Shown one piece after another: positions 23,245-34,500 of a stretch of 64,000 nucleotides of DNA. Below the pieces are notes generated by a model. The model searched no databases, was not told the DNA's origin, and saw only the letters and a program-made list of their open reading frames with translations. Source of the DNA: Cristatella mucedo (Eukaryota > Bryozoa > Phylactolaemata > Cristatellidae); NCBI GenBank assembly GCA_009760855.2, contig WPIO01000025.1:2767501-2831500 (forward strand), in the 5' to 3' direction. Position 1 is the first letter of the stretch, and every line of letters begins with the position of its first letter. The position numbers and the translations under genes were made by a program.

Positions 23245-24224
23245 ATTTTAGCACTCTGAAAGACTCAATCTCTTTCAAGGCACTTTACACATGCTGTAAA
23301 GGAAGCATGACAAAATGGTTTGTGATAACTGTCGATTGTTCGCACAGCAGAGAGCCAGCCGATGCCAGACACCGACAGTTTATTACCAACGCACGGAGCC
23401 CCAGAGAGCACGGCTCCCTTCGGCCCCTACTCTGGCTCGACTCCCCCTCCTCCACTGCTCCAGTCCACCATCTCGCCACCAGCGGGTTACCGGCCTGTGT
23501 CCATGCCAAATCACAGGTGGACCACAGCTGTGCGCCGACCGACCCTGATGGTGAATCCACCATCTGGCCACCAGTGGGTTACTGGCCTGTGTCCAAGCCA
23601 CATCACAGGCTCATCAGAGGAGCCGGCATACACTCGAACTACACGCCCCCTTGACCTTAAGGTCACAAGTTTCCAGCAGCCACACAAGTGGCTGCAATGT
23701 ACAGGGCAGCAATGATAATAACAATGCACTTGATAAAGCGCCCTCAGAGAACTTACTTTCTCTCTCTCTAGGTGCTGAACGAGCCTCTCTACAAACGATA
23801 CAACTAGACACTACACATCCGGCATAGCAGCTAACATCAATAGCTGACCCCACAGGCTACCTTACGGCTGCTCGCAAGAGGCAAGCTGGTGCACGGCCTT
23901 TCGCGACCAGCCGGCAACGTGAGCCACCGGCCAACATCACCGAGCTGACGTCCACAGCCACTGTTTTGCGGACCTCAACCGCCATCGCTCCATTCGCCTC
24001 TGCCGATTCTGCTGCTGCGTCTCCGACATACGCAGCTGCTTCTCAGTCCTGCATACGCTCTCCAACCTGAGCAGTCTCTCCGGCCTGCAGTCTCTGCGGC
24101 CTGCACAGATTCAACCTGCTGGACAGCCTCTCCGGCCTGCATACAATACATACATACATACATACGTACATACGAACTACAGTAACCTGCGCAATCTCAT
24201 TATGATTGGAGAGGTCAAGCACAG
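23245..24224 (-). other. LINE-A tails around an unidentified GC-rich block
   Basis: Minus-strand LINE-A 3' ends at about 23245-23310 and 23712-23785 flank GC-rich DNA. Within it, 23465-23517 and 23557-23609 are a 53-bp direct repeat with a 92-bp period. 23850-24140 is GC-rich with several CTCCGGCCTGCA-like units. 24144-24172 is a (CATA)n-like run. No gene could be recognised, though the block is open in several frames. Confidence 0.5.
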
Positions 24225-25799
24225 TGTCAGCCAGTTTATTAGGGTTAGTGGGAGCATGCACAGTGTCAGCATGCACAAGCACACAGAGGAGGAATCATAT
24301 GGGCTAACTACACGCTGTGACAGATAGCTACGTTTTTAGCTTCTTTTTGAATTTTGACAAGTCCGGGAAGTCGTGATGTCAATTGGGAGTGAATTCCAGG
24401 CTTTGGGAGCAAGAGAAATAAAGGTACACACTAAAGGATTTCAGGTTCGGACGAGGTATAGCTAACAATTGTAAGTCAGAACAGCAGACGGTACGATGCC
24501 CAGCCTGGTGTGGAAGTAGTTCTGATAGGTACGCTGATGCCAGAGAAGACAGGTAACTAAGAGATAGTGACGGAACCTTGAAGTCGACGAGCTGCTTGAC
24601 TGGGAGCAAGTGAAAAGTGTGATTCGACACTATCGACATTCACGTTAGGCAACCCAATTTTTTTTGTAGCGGAGTTTTGAACCAACTATGAGCGCAGGAT
24701 TCTAAAGGCAGCTAGACTAGCAAGCAGCTAATTAAAGAAGTCAAGACACGGTGCAATAGATGCATTGACCATTTTGGGTGTAGTGTCCCAGTTCAAGCAA
24801 GCCCAATTTTAGCAATGCTATGTATCTGGAAATAGGCAGACTCGACTGTGGAACTGGTTTTGCGGTCCGATGAAAAGTCACTTTGGAACAGGACACTTTG
24901 ACTTTGTGCAGATGCAATATGAAATATGCTGACACGGACAATTTAAGCGATACACTTTCTTGACTCTGAGTTTCACTTGGTTTGCCTCTAACCAGTATGT
25001 TGGTTCTATGGCCATTCGATTTGAAAAGTTCGTTGCCATCCATTTACGAATGTCAGCAATACATGTAGCAAGGGAGTTAAAAGTTCTCGATGTTCTGGAA
25101 TGTGGAAGGGATCGTAGCAATGGTGTCTCCTGCGTCTCATCTGCATAGAAGTAACGCTCAGATTGTGTTTGGGGGTCACACCTGCAAGACTAAGAGCATA
25201 AACCGTGACAAGATGCAGACCAAGCACAACACCCCGAGGTCCCCCGTACTTCAGTGGTTCTTTGGATGATATTTATCCACTAGCATCAATACTCTGAAGT
25301 CTCTCACTAAGATACGACCCAAATCATTGTGGTGCAGTGCCAGTGACGCTCAGGCAAGATGAGAGGTGCTTTAGAAGGATTTGGTTATCGATATTATCAG
25401 AAGCTGCCGAAAGATCAATCAAACAAGCTGATATTTTACAGGCGTCTGCATTTATGATAAGATTGTCATACTCCTGAAGAAATTCGGACTCTGAAGTAAT
25501 TAACTCTAAAATCAAACTGGTACTTACTTGCTACATGAAGTTTCAAAATAAGAGTTAATCTGGCCTGCCACGATATGTTCCAGTGTCTTTAAAAGGAAAG
25601 AGAGAAGATTGACTGGGCAGAAGTTGATCGAGTTTTCTAGATCGAGTGTTGCTTTCTTAATTCATCGCCTAACTACAGCCTTTTTGAAGGTTCAGGGACA
25701 TGATCAGAAACTAATGACATATTAATGATGTTATTTATACACAGAAGTGGCAGATTTGTGCATTGCAGAAGTAGTACGTGTGAATAGGATCCAGAGGTC
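24225..25799 (-). mobile_element. LINE-A copy including RT core
   Basis: Minus-strand LINE-A of ~1.6 kb. The 3' UTR and C-terminal segments start at 24225. An RT palm remnant is readable at about 25120-25170 as YADETQ (YADD-box with the second Asp replaced), and motif A at 25330-25440 (LIDLSAASDNID). Many stops and frameshifts. Confidence 0.7.
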
Positions 25800-27840
25800 T
25801 AGTAATAATAATAATATTACATTTCATAAAGCACCCTCAGATAATTCATTTTCTTTCTAGGCGCTTTACATTTGCTGCAAAGGAAACACAACCGAATGGT
25901 CAGTGGTAGCATGCTCAATTAACAACAAGAATAACATGGTTAACGGTGACATTGTAGCACTTTGCTGGCCTTGGCTGAATTTTAGCGAGAACAAGAGCTG
26001 TTCGGAGGCGGGCTAGAATTCCTTTGTCCTGGAGCAGTGAGCCAGAGAGGAGCGTCAGTGCGGTTACAGAGGAAGCGCTTAGGAGCAAGCCATGAAGCTC
26101 TGAGACCAGCGGTGGCGATTCGGCCTTTAGAATTGGTCCGATACCCGCCGAAGCTGCTGATTGATGTTGGCTGGCCTGTCGACCTCCACCTTCACTCGTT
26201 CCAAGAAAGAATCGTCTGGAACCCATTTGCTATTCAGGCTGGACAGAGGTGTCCTTCCAGTGACCTAGTGACGGTATTCACTCCTTGCTGTGATGGGCCG
26301 GGGTGTCGGGCCAAATACCACTAAGCTCTTGCCCCATTGTCTCAGCTAAGTATTTAAGAGTCGAGCGACGCTCGCTCTTAGTGTTTTTTGGTCTCTTCCG
26401 GTCTTCTGTCCGGCTCTGCGCTTGAACGCCGTTGGACTTGTTTCTCTGAAAGCGAGGGAGGAGGGCGGGCTGTTCTCAGGCGATTGACGGAACAGGACGA
26501 GACAGAGCTAGGAGGATTCGGTGGACTCCACCGAATACGGTCGTATCGCGCCCGAGCTGGCTATTTGTGTTTCTTTTGTGTTTTGTGTGCGCGCTCTTGC
26601 ACGTGGTCTCGGCATAAGGATTTGCCGGTGCGAGCTAGACGTAGTTGGCGTGTGTGGAGTCCTAGTTCTCCGATTAGGGTTTAGGCTCCAGGTCGAGCTC
26701 TGTCTACTTGGGTCGTTCCCCATTTTAGATGTAAGTAGCTTCAGTGTGGAGACGTGTTTCCTCTGCAAGAGTGTTTGAGTTGGCGTGTGTGGAGTATTCC
26801 TGCCACACTGGTGGAAACGGAGTCCTAGTTCTCCGGTTAGGGTTTAGGCTCCGGTTCGCGCTCAGCGTGAAGAAGTATTCCCTCCGCAAGAGTGTTGGTG
26901 CTGTTGAGAGCGTGCAAGGAGTTTGGAAATAAAACTGAGCTAGACGCGCAGCGACTTTGTGCGCTTGCGAATAAAGTTCAGTAAAATGCCCAATTTGTGT
27001 GTCTCACTTTCCAATTGACGCCGCGGACTCACGACCCCCTTTAGTAACGGTAAGCAGGTCAGCCCCAGAAACGCTCATTTCGTGGCGGCCAGCTTATTGC
27101 GCGAAGGCGCGCACCGAACGGCAGTAGGCGCTAGGCTACGCCGCTAGGTAAGCGGCAGGTCAAGCCTACCCCGCCGAGCCTTCGGCGTTACAACATGCAC
27201 AGGGTCAGCATGCAAGTATAGTTAGTGGCAGCATGCACAGTGTCAACCTGATTAAGCACATAAAGAAAGAATCACAGGGACCCACGAAATGCTGTGATAA
27301 ATAGGTGCATATTTAGTTTCATTTTAAATGTGGTCAAGTCAGGAGACGTCGTGACGCAAGTCGGGAGTTCCAAGATTTTGGTTACCAACTAAAGGCACCG
27401 TCTCCAAAGGATTTTATTTTTGCACGAGGTACAGCTAAACAGATTCTGAAAAGCTGGTGGTACGATGCTAAGCCGGTGTGGGAGTAGATCTGATAGGTAG
27501 GCTCGAGCCACACAATGAAAGGATTTAAAAGTGAGTGACACAACCTTGAAGTCGATGGATTGCTTGACTCGGAGCCAGTGCAAGTCGGCGAGAAGCAGTG
27601 TGATGTGGCCACTGCAACGGTGACGACAGACAAGCCTAGCTGCAGAATGTCGCAACAGCCGGAAGCGCCCGATAGCACATGCCGGTAGGCCAGCAACCAG
27701 TGAGTTACAGAAGTCAAGACCGGATGTCGCTAATGCATGGACCAATTTAGATGCGATATCCTGTCTAAACAAGCCCGAATGTTAGCAATGTTATGTAGCT
27801 GAAAGTGATGTCACTTGTGGCGTCCTTGAATGTGGATTTT
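25800..27840 (-). mobile_element. LINE-A copy split by a solo LTR
   Basis: The 3' tail is at 25800 and the sequence runs to 25952, resuming at 27193. Removing 25953-27192 and one ACAT restores the LINE-A phrase GGTGACATGCACAGGGTCAG found in other copies. Frames at 27382-27772 encode the C-terminal LINE segment (LDFCNSLVAGLPACAI). Confidence 0.8.
25953..27192 (+). mobile_element. Solo LTR, 1240 bp
   Basis: It starts TGTAGCAC and ends GCGTTACA (TGTA...TACA ends) and is flanked by the 4-bp duplication ACAT (25949-25952 and 27193-27196) inside a LINE-A copy. Promoter-like and polyadenylation-like signals lie in the plus orientation: TATTTAAG at 26351-26358, AATAAA at 26928-26933 and again at 26970-26975. 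An internal duplication of about 135 bp (units starting near 26642 and 26777, both with GTTGGCGTGTGTGGAG) is visible. No gag or pol is present, consistent with LTR-LTR recombination. The retroelement superfamily is unknown. Confidence 0.75.
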
Positions 27841-28126
27841 GCGGTAAGATACGGAATTGAGGACGATGATTCCCGACGGGTTCATCTCCTTTTCCCGTCG
27901 GCTTTCTGCATCTCTGTATTTTCTGGTTGTATTTTCTCACCAAATTTACCGCATTCCTGACTTTAAAAAAATCGCGAAACACACCTATTGGCCTTAATAT
28001 TTGGCAGGTAACTACCTTAACATTGCGGCTAATCCGTGGCTTACTGTGTTAGCACACATTAGATGCCCTTACAATACTGTGGCTGAGTTCGGCTGACATT
28101 AGATGATTCATTAAATAGCGTCAATT
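27841..28126. other. Intergenic, nothing recognised
   Basis: No gene or repeat recognised between the LINE-A 5' truncation point and the PTRH2 upstream repeats. Confidence 0.4.
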
Positions 28127-28272
28127 ACTGGGGCCGGCAGCGTTAAACATTGCCTGGGCCGGCTGCTTTAAATACTGTAGGGGCCGGCAGCGTGAAATAA
28201 GCAAGTCCGCGAAGGGACCCTGAGTTCAAGGGCACACAGCGATTAGTAACCCGGTAGACGCAGTGCCCTTGA
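28127..28272 (+). promoter_or_regulatory. Candidate PTRH2 promoter repeats and palindrome
   Basis: GGGCCGGC occurs three times at exactly 25-bp spacing (28131, 28156, 28181), each followed by an AGCGTTAAA-like word. Downstream, TCAAGGGCAC (28226-28235) and GTGCCCTTGA (28263-28272) form a perfect 10-bp inverted repeat. The block ends ~125 bp before the PTRH2 start codon. A regulatory role is inferred from position and regular spacing only. Confidence 0.4.
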
Positions 28273-28395
28273 GATGAAGGTTATTTTATTGTGCTCAGCG
28301 AGTCCGTTTCCGTTCTTTTCGTGAAAAAAGTGGAGCTGCGAACCTCACGGAGGCTGCCTTAGTAGCAAAGAAGCCTTCCCATTGATTTTCAGAAA

Positions 28396-28563
28396 ATGGA
28401 TGAATCTCCTGTACCAGAAGAGTTTCAGCCGAATGAGACGTTTGTCCGAGAGCTCATGGAAACTCTCCAAATACCTCGCAAGCTATCAGTCCGAGCCCTC
28501 TTTGAAACTGGCAACCAGAATCCGGACCTGGCAGCCCAGTGGATCTTTGAGCGAAATTCCTCG
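28396..28563 (+). CDS. PTRH2: PTRH2 exon 1 (UBA domain)
   Basis: Residues 1-56, from MDESPVPEEFQ to IFERNSS, phase 0 end. The donor is CTCG/GTAATC. The only in-frame ATG upstream of the UBA helices is used as start. An AG-rich sequence just before it (TTTTCAGAAAATGG) could also act as a splice acceptor, so a non-coding leader exon is possible. Confidence 0.92.
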
Positions 28564-31500
28564 GTAATCCTTATTTTTGTATACTAATGATATGTTTCTG
28601 CAGATCTTTAGAAGAGTCTCTTTAATGCTTCAGTGCAGCTGTGTTTGTATTTTTGGTGAAGATCAGCCATACCTCGTACGACCCTCAAAACCTTTGGAGA
28701 CCGTGCCTTTAGTTACTATGCTCCCAAAGCCTAAAAATCTCTACTGATGCACGTCACAACTTCACCTGTCATGACGAAATTAAAAAAGAAGCTTAAAACG
28801 CACCTTTTTATTCCAGAATTTGGTGGTTATTTGTGATTCGCCCATTGTATGCATGTACCTGCGTACACCATGCTGATGTTAACCACCAAACTTTTGGTAA
28901 TGCTTTACATGCAGCATCTGTAAAGTGCTAGAGAGAGATTCAGTTCTCTGAGGGTGCTGTATAAATTTGTTATTATTATTATCACACACAATCAGTCATA
29001 TGTAGTTTACCTGTAGCCAAAGTTTAGGCAGATATGCTAGGATGTCCTAAATTACCAGTTAACAGTATTTTCTTTTAATGTAGGCTATACGAAGATTAAT
29101 TTGATAACTGTATATGGCAAACAACAAGTGGCAAAAATGTGCCGAAATCTACAGTATTGTTCTCAAGAATTTCAGCAAAATATGTCATGAGCCCCGTTAT
29201 TTTAAAATGGAGAGCAAAATAGGGCATGACATCAGATTCTTTAAATTTCTTACTTGACTTACCCGAGACTCATTGCTTCCCATCGAAAAATTCGACACGT
29301 GTTTTTACTCTGCACATTTGTGATAGATTAATGTTTCTAAATCAATCATTCGATGTCTGTAGTGCTCTAGGATAAGGGCAGTACCACACAGAGTGCCACA
29401 GAATAGCTTTGAACGGTGCCTGCAGTATTTTTGTCAAAATGTTTTTCCAGTGCTGGAGAACTTAAGGCTTGAAGAAGGTGCCAAAATCGTTGCAATGCTA
29501 TATGTGACTGGTGCAAGCTGCCAGGGTATGGCAATCGATTCAGTTATATTCCTATATTAAAGTTTTGAGTGCATTTACTAAGTCAAGTACACCGGATGTC
29601 TCACTAGTAATTTGTGGCCACCTGATAGCATTCTTTGTCATTGCAGCCTGACTTTGACCTGCGAAATCGCCAATTAGCTCCCTTTCGTTGTTCTCGTACA
29701 GTCTCCCATTGGAAGTATGATAATTCCTTTTATCCTTGTGGCCGTTGAACTCTTTGCCGTCGGCTATAGATTTCCTAGGTCTGCCTGTCTACAAATTTGG
29801 TAAGTGCCATGTAAGCAGCTATTTACTCTCCTGGGCAGCTAAGCATCTGCTGTAGCATGCCAAGCATGCTGTGCGGATCCACTTCCTGCATAACCACTTG
29901 CAAGGATGCCAGTGGCGAGGGAGATCCGGTTCAATTGCAGCATCAATGGTAATCCAAGCCTGTCTGTGGATTCCAAATCTTGTGCTCAAATAGTTAAAAC
30001 CAGTAGCCACCAAAGCCACCATTTGTTGGATCTTTTGTCTGGACCTTCACGATTGCATGGTTGCAGCTTGTCGAATTAAATATTTTTTACTTGATTTTTT
30101 GTCGAAATCTGCTGGATCCTCTATACCCAATTGTACACAGAGGTGGCAAGCCGCTTACACTTCTAGCCTTTAATGTACTTGTTGACCACCGGTGGATGCC
30201 AGACCCTTGGTCTGAGCCCAGGTGTAAGGTACTGGCACTTCACCACCCAGCTCGTGGGTTCTATTCCAGCAGCATATTTGCAAGCTTCATCGAAAGCTAC
30301 TGAGGCTGTCCAAAGCCTATTTATATAATTTAATGTAATGTATCTCCATCTGTAACTCCACAAAGCCATAAAGACTATGTGGGTGTTACACAGGAGAGTT
30401 TTGTACAGCTCCCTCACAGCCTAAGCAGCTTTCGGTACGCATTCGGTAGCCAACAGACTTCGTCTCACGCAACAAAGAGAAAGTGGGAAGCACAGCAGAG
30501 CCAGGAGAGCAGTTGAGGTAGTGAGTAGCATGGCAGTAGCAGCTCAGGACCGCTGAAAAGGATGAGCCATAGTCGGCAGCAGGACAGTAGATGGTTAGTG
30601 GCCGCATGCACAGTGTTAGCACGCATTAGCAACAAATAACGAATCTGAAGGACTCACTAAATGCTGCAGTAAACATGTGCGTTTTTAGCTTCTTTTTCCA
30701 TGTCAAGTCAGGGTATATCGTGACGTCAGTCGGGAGTGAGCTCCAGGCTTTCGAAGCATACAAACTAAAGGCATGCTCTCTAAAGCATTTGAGGTTCGTA
30801 TGAGGTATAGCTAAAAGATTGGACTCGGAATTTTAGACAAGTGTCATCGATGCCACAAGGTAGATGGCAGAGTCGAAACTCACTTTCTGCATATGTAGGA
30901 ATATGGCATGGTACGGTACACGTTTGTTACATCAAGTTACAAGTTGCAGTCACACCCCATTAAAGAAGGTGATGACCCACTTTAACTTCAGCATGGAAAG
31001 TAGCTTGTTGCAGACCTCAAACAACTTGAGCATCACAGGCTGGTTTCGTGTACCAATGTCTGTGGTGTGCACGAATGCATACCGGCACCTCTCGTACTGC
31101 CATGTCAAGTTGCTTGCTAGTGCAACTTGTAGAAATCCCATGCCAGACGCCTTGGCTGCTCATCGTTTATTGGGCAGATTTTTTTTAATTCTTGCATTAT
31201 CTGCATAGGAGGCTTGATGTCTTTCAAGCCTGCTCAATCTCTGCTATAACCGCCTATATAATGTGCTTGGTCTGTTACACATCAACAGCAAGGCATATTT
31301 TGATTGTTTAACCCCACATATGGATGCTGGCACTTTAAAGGATAACGACTTATAAAGGAATATAATGGTTTGCTTGTTCACTTAAAATGTAGGAGGTGCC
31401 AGAAAGATGCTTATTTGACTTAGAATTGAAGCTGCATCCACTGCTGTAGAAAACTGGTTACCAAGAAAATAGCCTTGCTTGCAAAGCTTGGCTATTTGTA

Positions 31501-34500
31501 GAAAGAAAACTAAACTTGTTGAGAAAGGATAAAATGTGTGGCATAGGGAGAATTTCAGACCGTCGTGGTTTTTGGTTGGTTGAGCCCTCAGAATGGCATG
31601 CTCTCACTTGTTTAGCCGGCTGGGTTTGGTTATTTGCCTTTCTCACAGCTTTACATCGGCAGTGAACGATGTGCCGTGAAGCACGTGCAATGCTGAGTGC
31701 AGCCGGAGATCCCCACTTGTTCGTTTTGATTTATTTGCGAGTTCCATAGAGGCCGTGATTCTTTTTGACAAGAGTGTATGCACTCCGGAAGTTAGATTGA
31801 ATCCCAGTAACCAGTGTGCCTCGACTGTCGTAGGGCCTTAAAACCACCAGCCTTGGCTACGTCTGCATCGCATCATAGTGTTTTCAGAAATATAGCAGCT
31901 CTGGGCTGTCTGTTCGATGTCACTTTAGTGCCCAGGTGGTAGTACATTCTCATTTATGGTAGGGGCTCAACAGTGGTTACATCACCGGTCTTGTTTTCGT
32001 AAATCTCTCTCCCCCCAGCTATTCGGAGGCTCTCTTGCTTCTATTTGAAGGATGCAGCTGCACCCGGAGCTCCTGATCTGTTTAGCTCTGGTCTTAGTGG
32101 GATATGTAGTGCATGACTGGGGTGTTCGGTTAACGTTAGTTAAGTTATTGAGATAGCCAGCTTGACTGCACCCTATGTGGGGTTGTTGGTTCATTTGCTG
32201 TATCGAACCAGCCTTGCTTTGGCTTCATGACGGCATTCAACCACATGGATAGACAAAGGTATGGCCCTTTCCTCCACGACGTCCAGTGTTTACCTTGTTA
32301 CCTCTGATGCCATGGACCTGAGAAGCTTGCTGTTTAGCATGAGTGCTGTTGGCATTTTGCGATGTGCTGTCAATTGCTTTCTATCTTGTATTTACCAACA
32401 GGTTTTCTCGAGGCTACATTGTGTTAACGTGCTAGCATGTGAGGTTCTTCTCGGTCTCTCGGGCTGCAGTTAGTGCTATTCTTAGTGTTGTGGTTCCACG
32501 TTAGTGTGACAAGATGGCATTTGTGCAATGTCCCTTGTGCAGCCTACGAGAGTAACCTGATCAAAGCTCCTTGCCCGGCCCGACTCGGTGGCTCCTTCCA
32601 TATGCTGTCCAATCTCATAGCTGTCGAATCCACGATACCAGCCGGTGATGGCAAGATTACCATTCAAAACTTTTCTCTTTCTGTGTCTTTCGGGACCAGC
32701 TGCTTTGATTACTTACGTGACACCGAGAGGTCGTGTTTAACATGGAAGAGTAATTTTTGTATGATGTGAGCATGCTGTTGTGACAATGGCAGTGATCACG
32801 ATGACAATGATGGGTACCCATTTGTTAGGCAAAGCATACATACAGTCAGATCATGAGACCGGCATTGCACGGTTGCCTGCCAAATCGCAATTTTTTTTAA
32901 CAAGAGTGGTGGTGAACATAACTGGGCTGTAATATCAAGTTTTTTATTTATGCATGGCAGGCAACGAGTCACTAGCTGCAAATCGTATAATCGTATGCCG
33001 TTTTTTGCCATTAATAACGTCGACGTCCTACATTATTTTGTTTTAGGAGTCCAGTGATGAGGAGGGACAGGGTGAAGACTCGTTTCCCGAAGTGAAAATG
33101 GTGATAGTTGTGAATGAGTGTGAGTGGTCTAATCCCACCTTTGTCCCTTGTCATGCTTACTGTTACCATATTGCACTGTACACGTTATGAAGACAGTTGA
33201 CTCAAAAATGCAGTGCTCCGCTTCTGACCCCAGTCCCTACCAAATGCATGTACAGGTGTAATGTAGTGGCTTTGCTTGTTCAAGCTTAGAAGCAAGTGTA
33301 GCTGTGAGCACCTTGTATTCATTGATTAACTAAACAAAGCTGAGCTAATGTTATGAGCTAATGTGCCTCACCCCATATTTTGTCAGTCTTGCGTTTGTCT
33401 GTGTCTGTGTCTGTGTCTGTGTGTGTAAGTGTGTGTGTGTTAGTTGAATTGTGCCTACTGCCGACGTGATTTCTGCCACGTCCTATCTGTTAAGAATGAA
33501 TGGCTGCTCTCTTTCTTCTTTACTGGTTTGGTGAGTAATGGTTCAAAACTTGGTGCTCCAAGGCTATGTACCAAGGAGCTACTGGCACTATTGGAAATAC
33601 TTCCTCAGCAGGTGTTGCATCATACCACCAGCTTCTCTGATGCATCTTGGCTGGCTGTGCTTCTAACGAACCTCAAGTCCTCGGAGCCCCGTGCCTTCAG
33701 TTTCTTTTGTTCTCTCAAAGCGTGCAAGTTGCCTGCGATCGACCAGGTGGCATGATCTGTCTTGACGACATTTAAAAAAAACCCTAAAAACCCTACCTGT
33801 TCCTGTCAGTGTTTGCTCCATCCGTAGGAATTTACTGTGATGTGCTTTAGCGGGCAGAATGTTCAAATTATCATGAATCTGTTGACATGCTTCGTTTATT
33901 GCATATGTTAAGGACATAGAAAGGGGTTAACTCCTAACTGGCTGGTGTACACAAATTAAAATTATTATTATTGTTATTCGGAAGTGGTGTCCCTCTGCCC
34001 TGCCCCCGAACATGGGCACAGCCCAGAAAAGATGTTGTCTGTGTAGCCTTCCCATGATTGGTAGGAATTGTTGAGTTTCAACCCCCACCCCTTGGTGGTC
34101 TGGCAGCTTTCCACCATCCCCAAGGAAGACCTACTAGGCCTCCTAGGTTGGGCTGCCGGATTTGAATTGGGGCCAAAGAGATTTTCCAGGTAGCTCCTCG
34201 TAGAAAATGCAGCTTTATCCATTTCCACAGAGGGCTGCTATTTGTTATGGTGGGTAATCAGGAGACAGCCAGCTGCCTCTCCTCCCACTGCGGTCACTGG
34301 TTTTGGTGTCTCTTTATAGAGAGGGCTTCAGATGCTTGGCAAATGGTGACCCTTAAGCATGCAGCTACAGGGTTTATTTCCAAAGTAGGCTGAAGACTTA
34401 CTGGAACCATATGGCTGTACTGGATGGCTCACTGCCGTTAGCTGCTTTGAGATACCACCCTCCTGCTATCTATGTAAGTGCCAGGCAGTTGGCTTCGAGG

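Larger units (their letters stand above)
28564..33046 (+). other. PTRH2 intron 1
   Basis: 4.5 kb. It contains LINE-A (28650-28985), a SINE-1-like copy (30165-30310), LINE-B (30320-30591) and LINE-A (30592-30830). 28986-30160 and 30831-33046 show no recognisable gene or repeat. Frames at 30864-31208 and 32473-32769 lack motifs. Confidence 0.8.

Noticed and set aside
26679-26690. Telomere-like TTAGGGTTTAGG words in the LTR
   Set aside because: Only one or two units, duplicated with the surrounding LTR sequence; not a telomeric tract.
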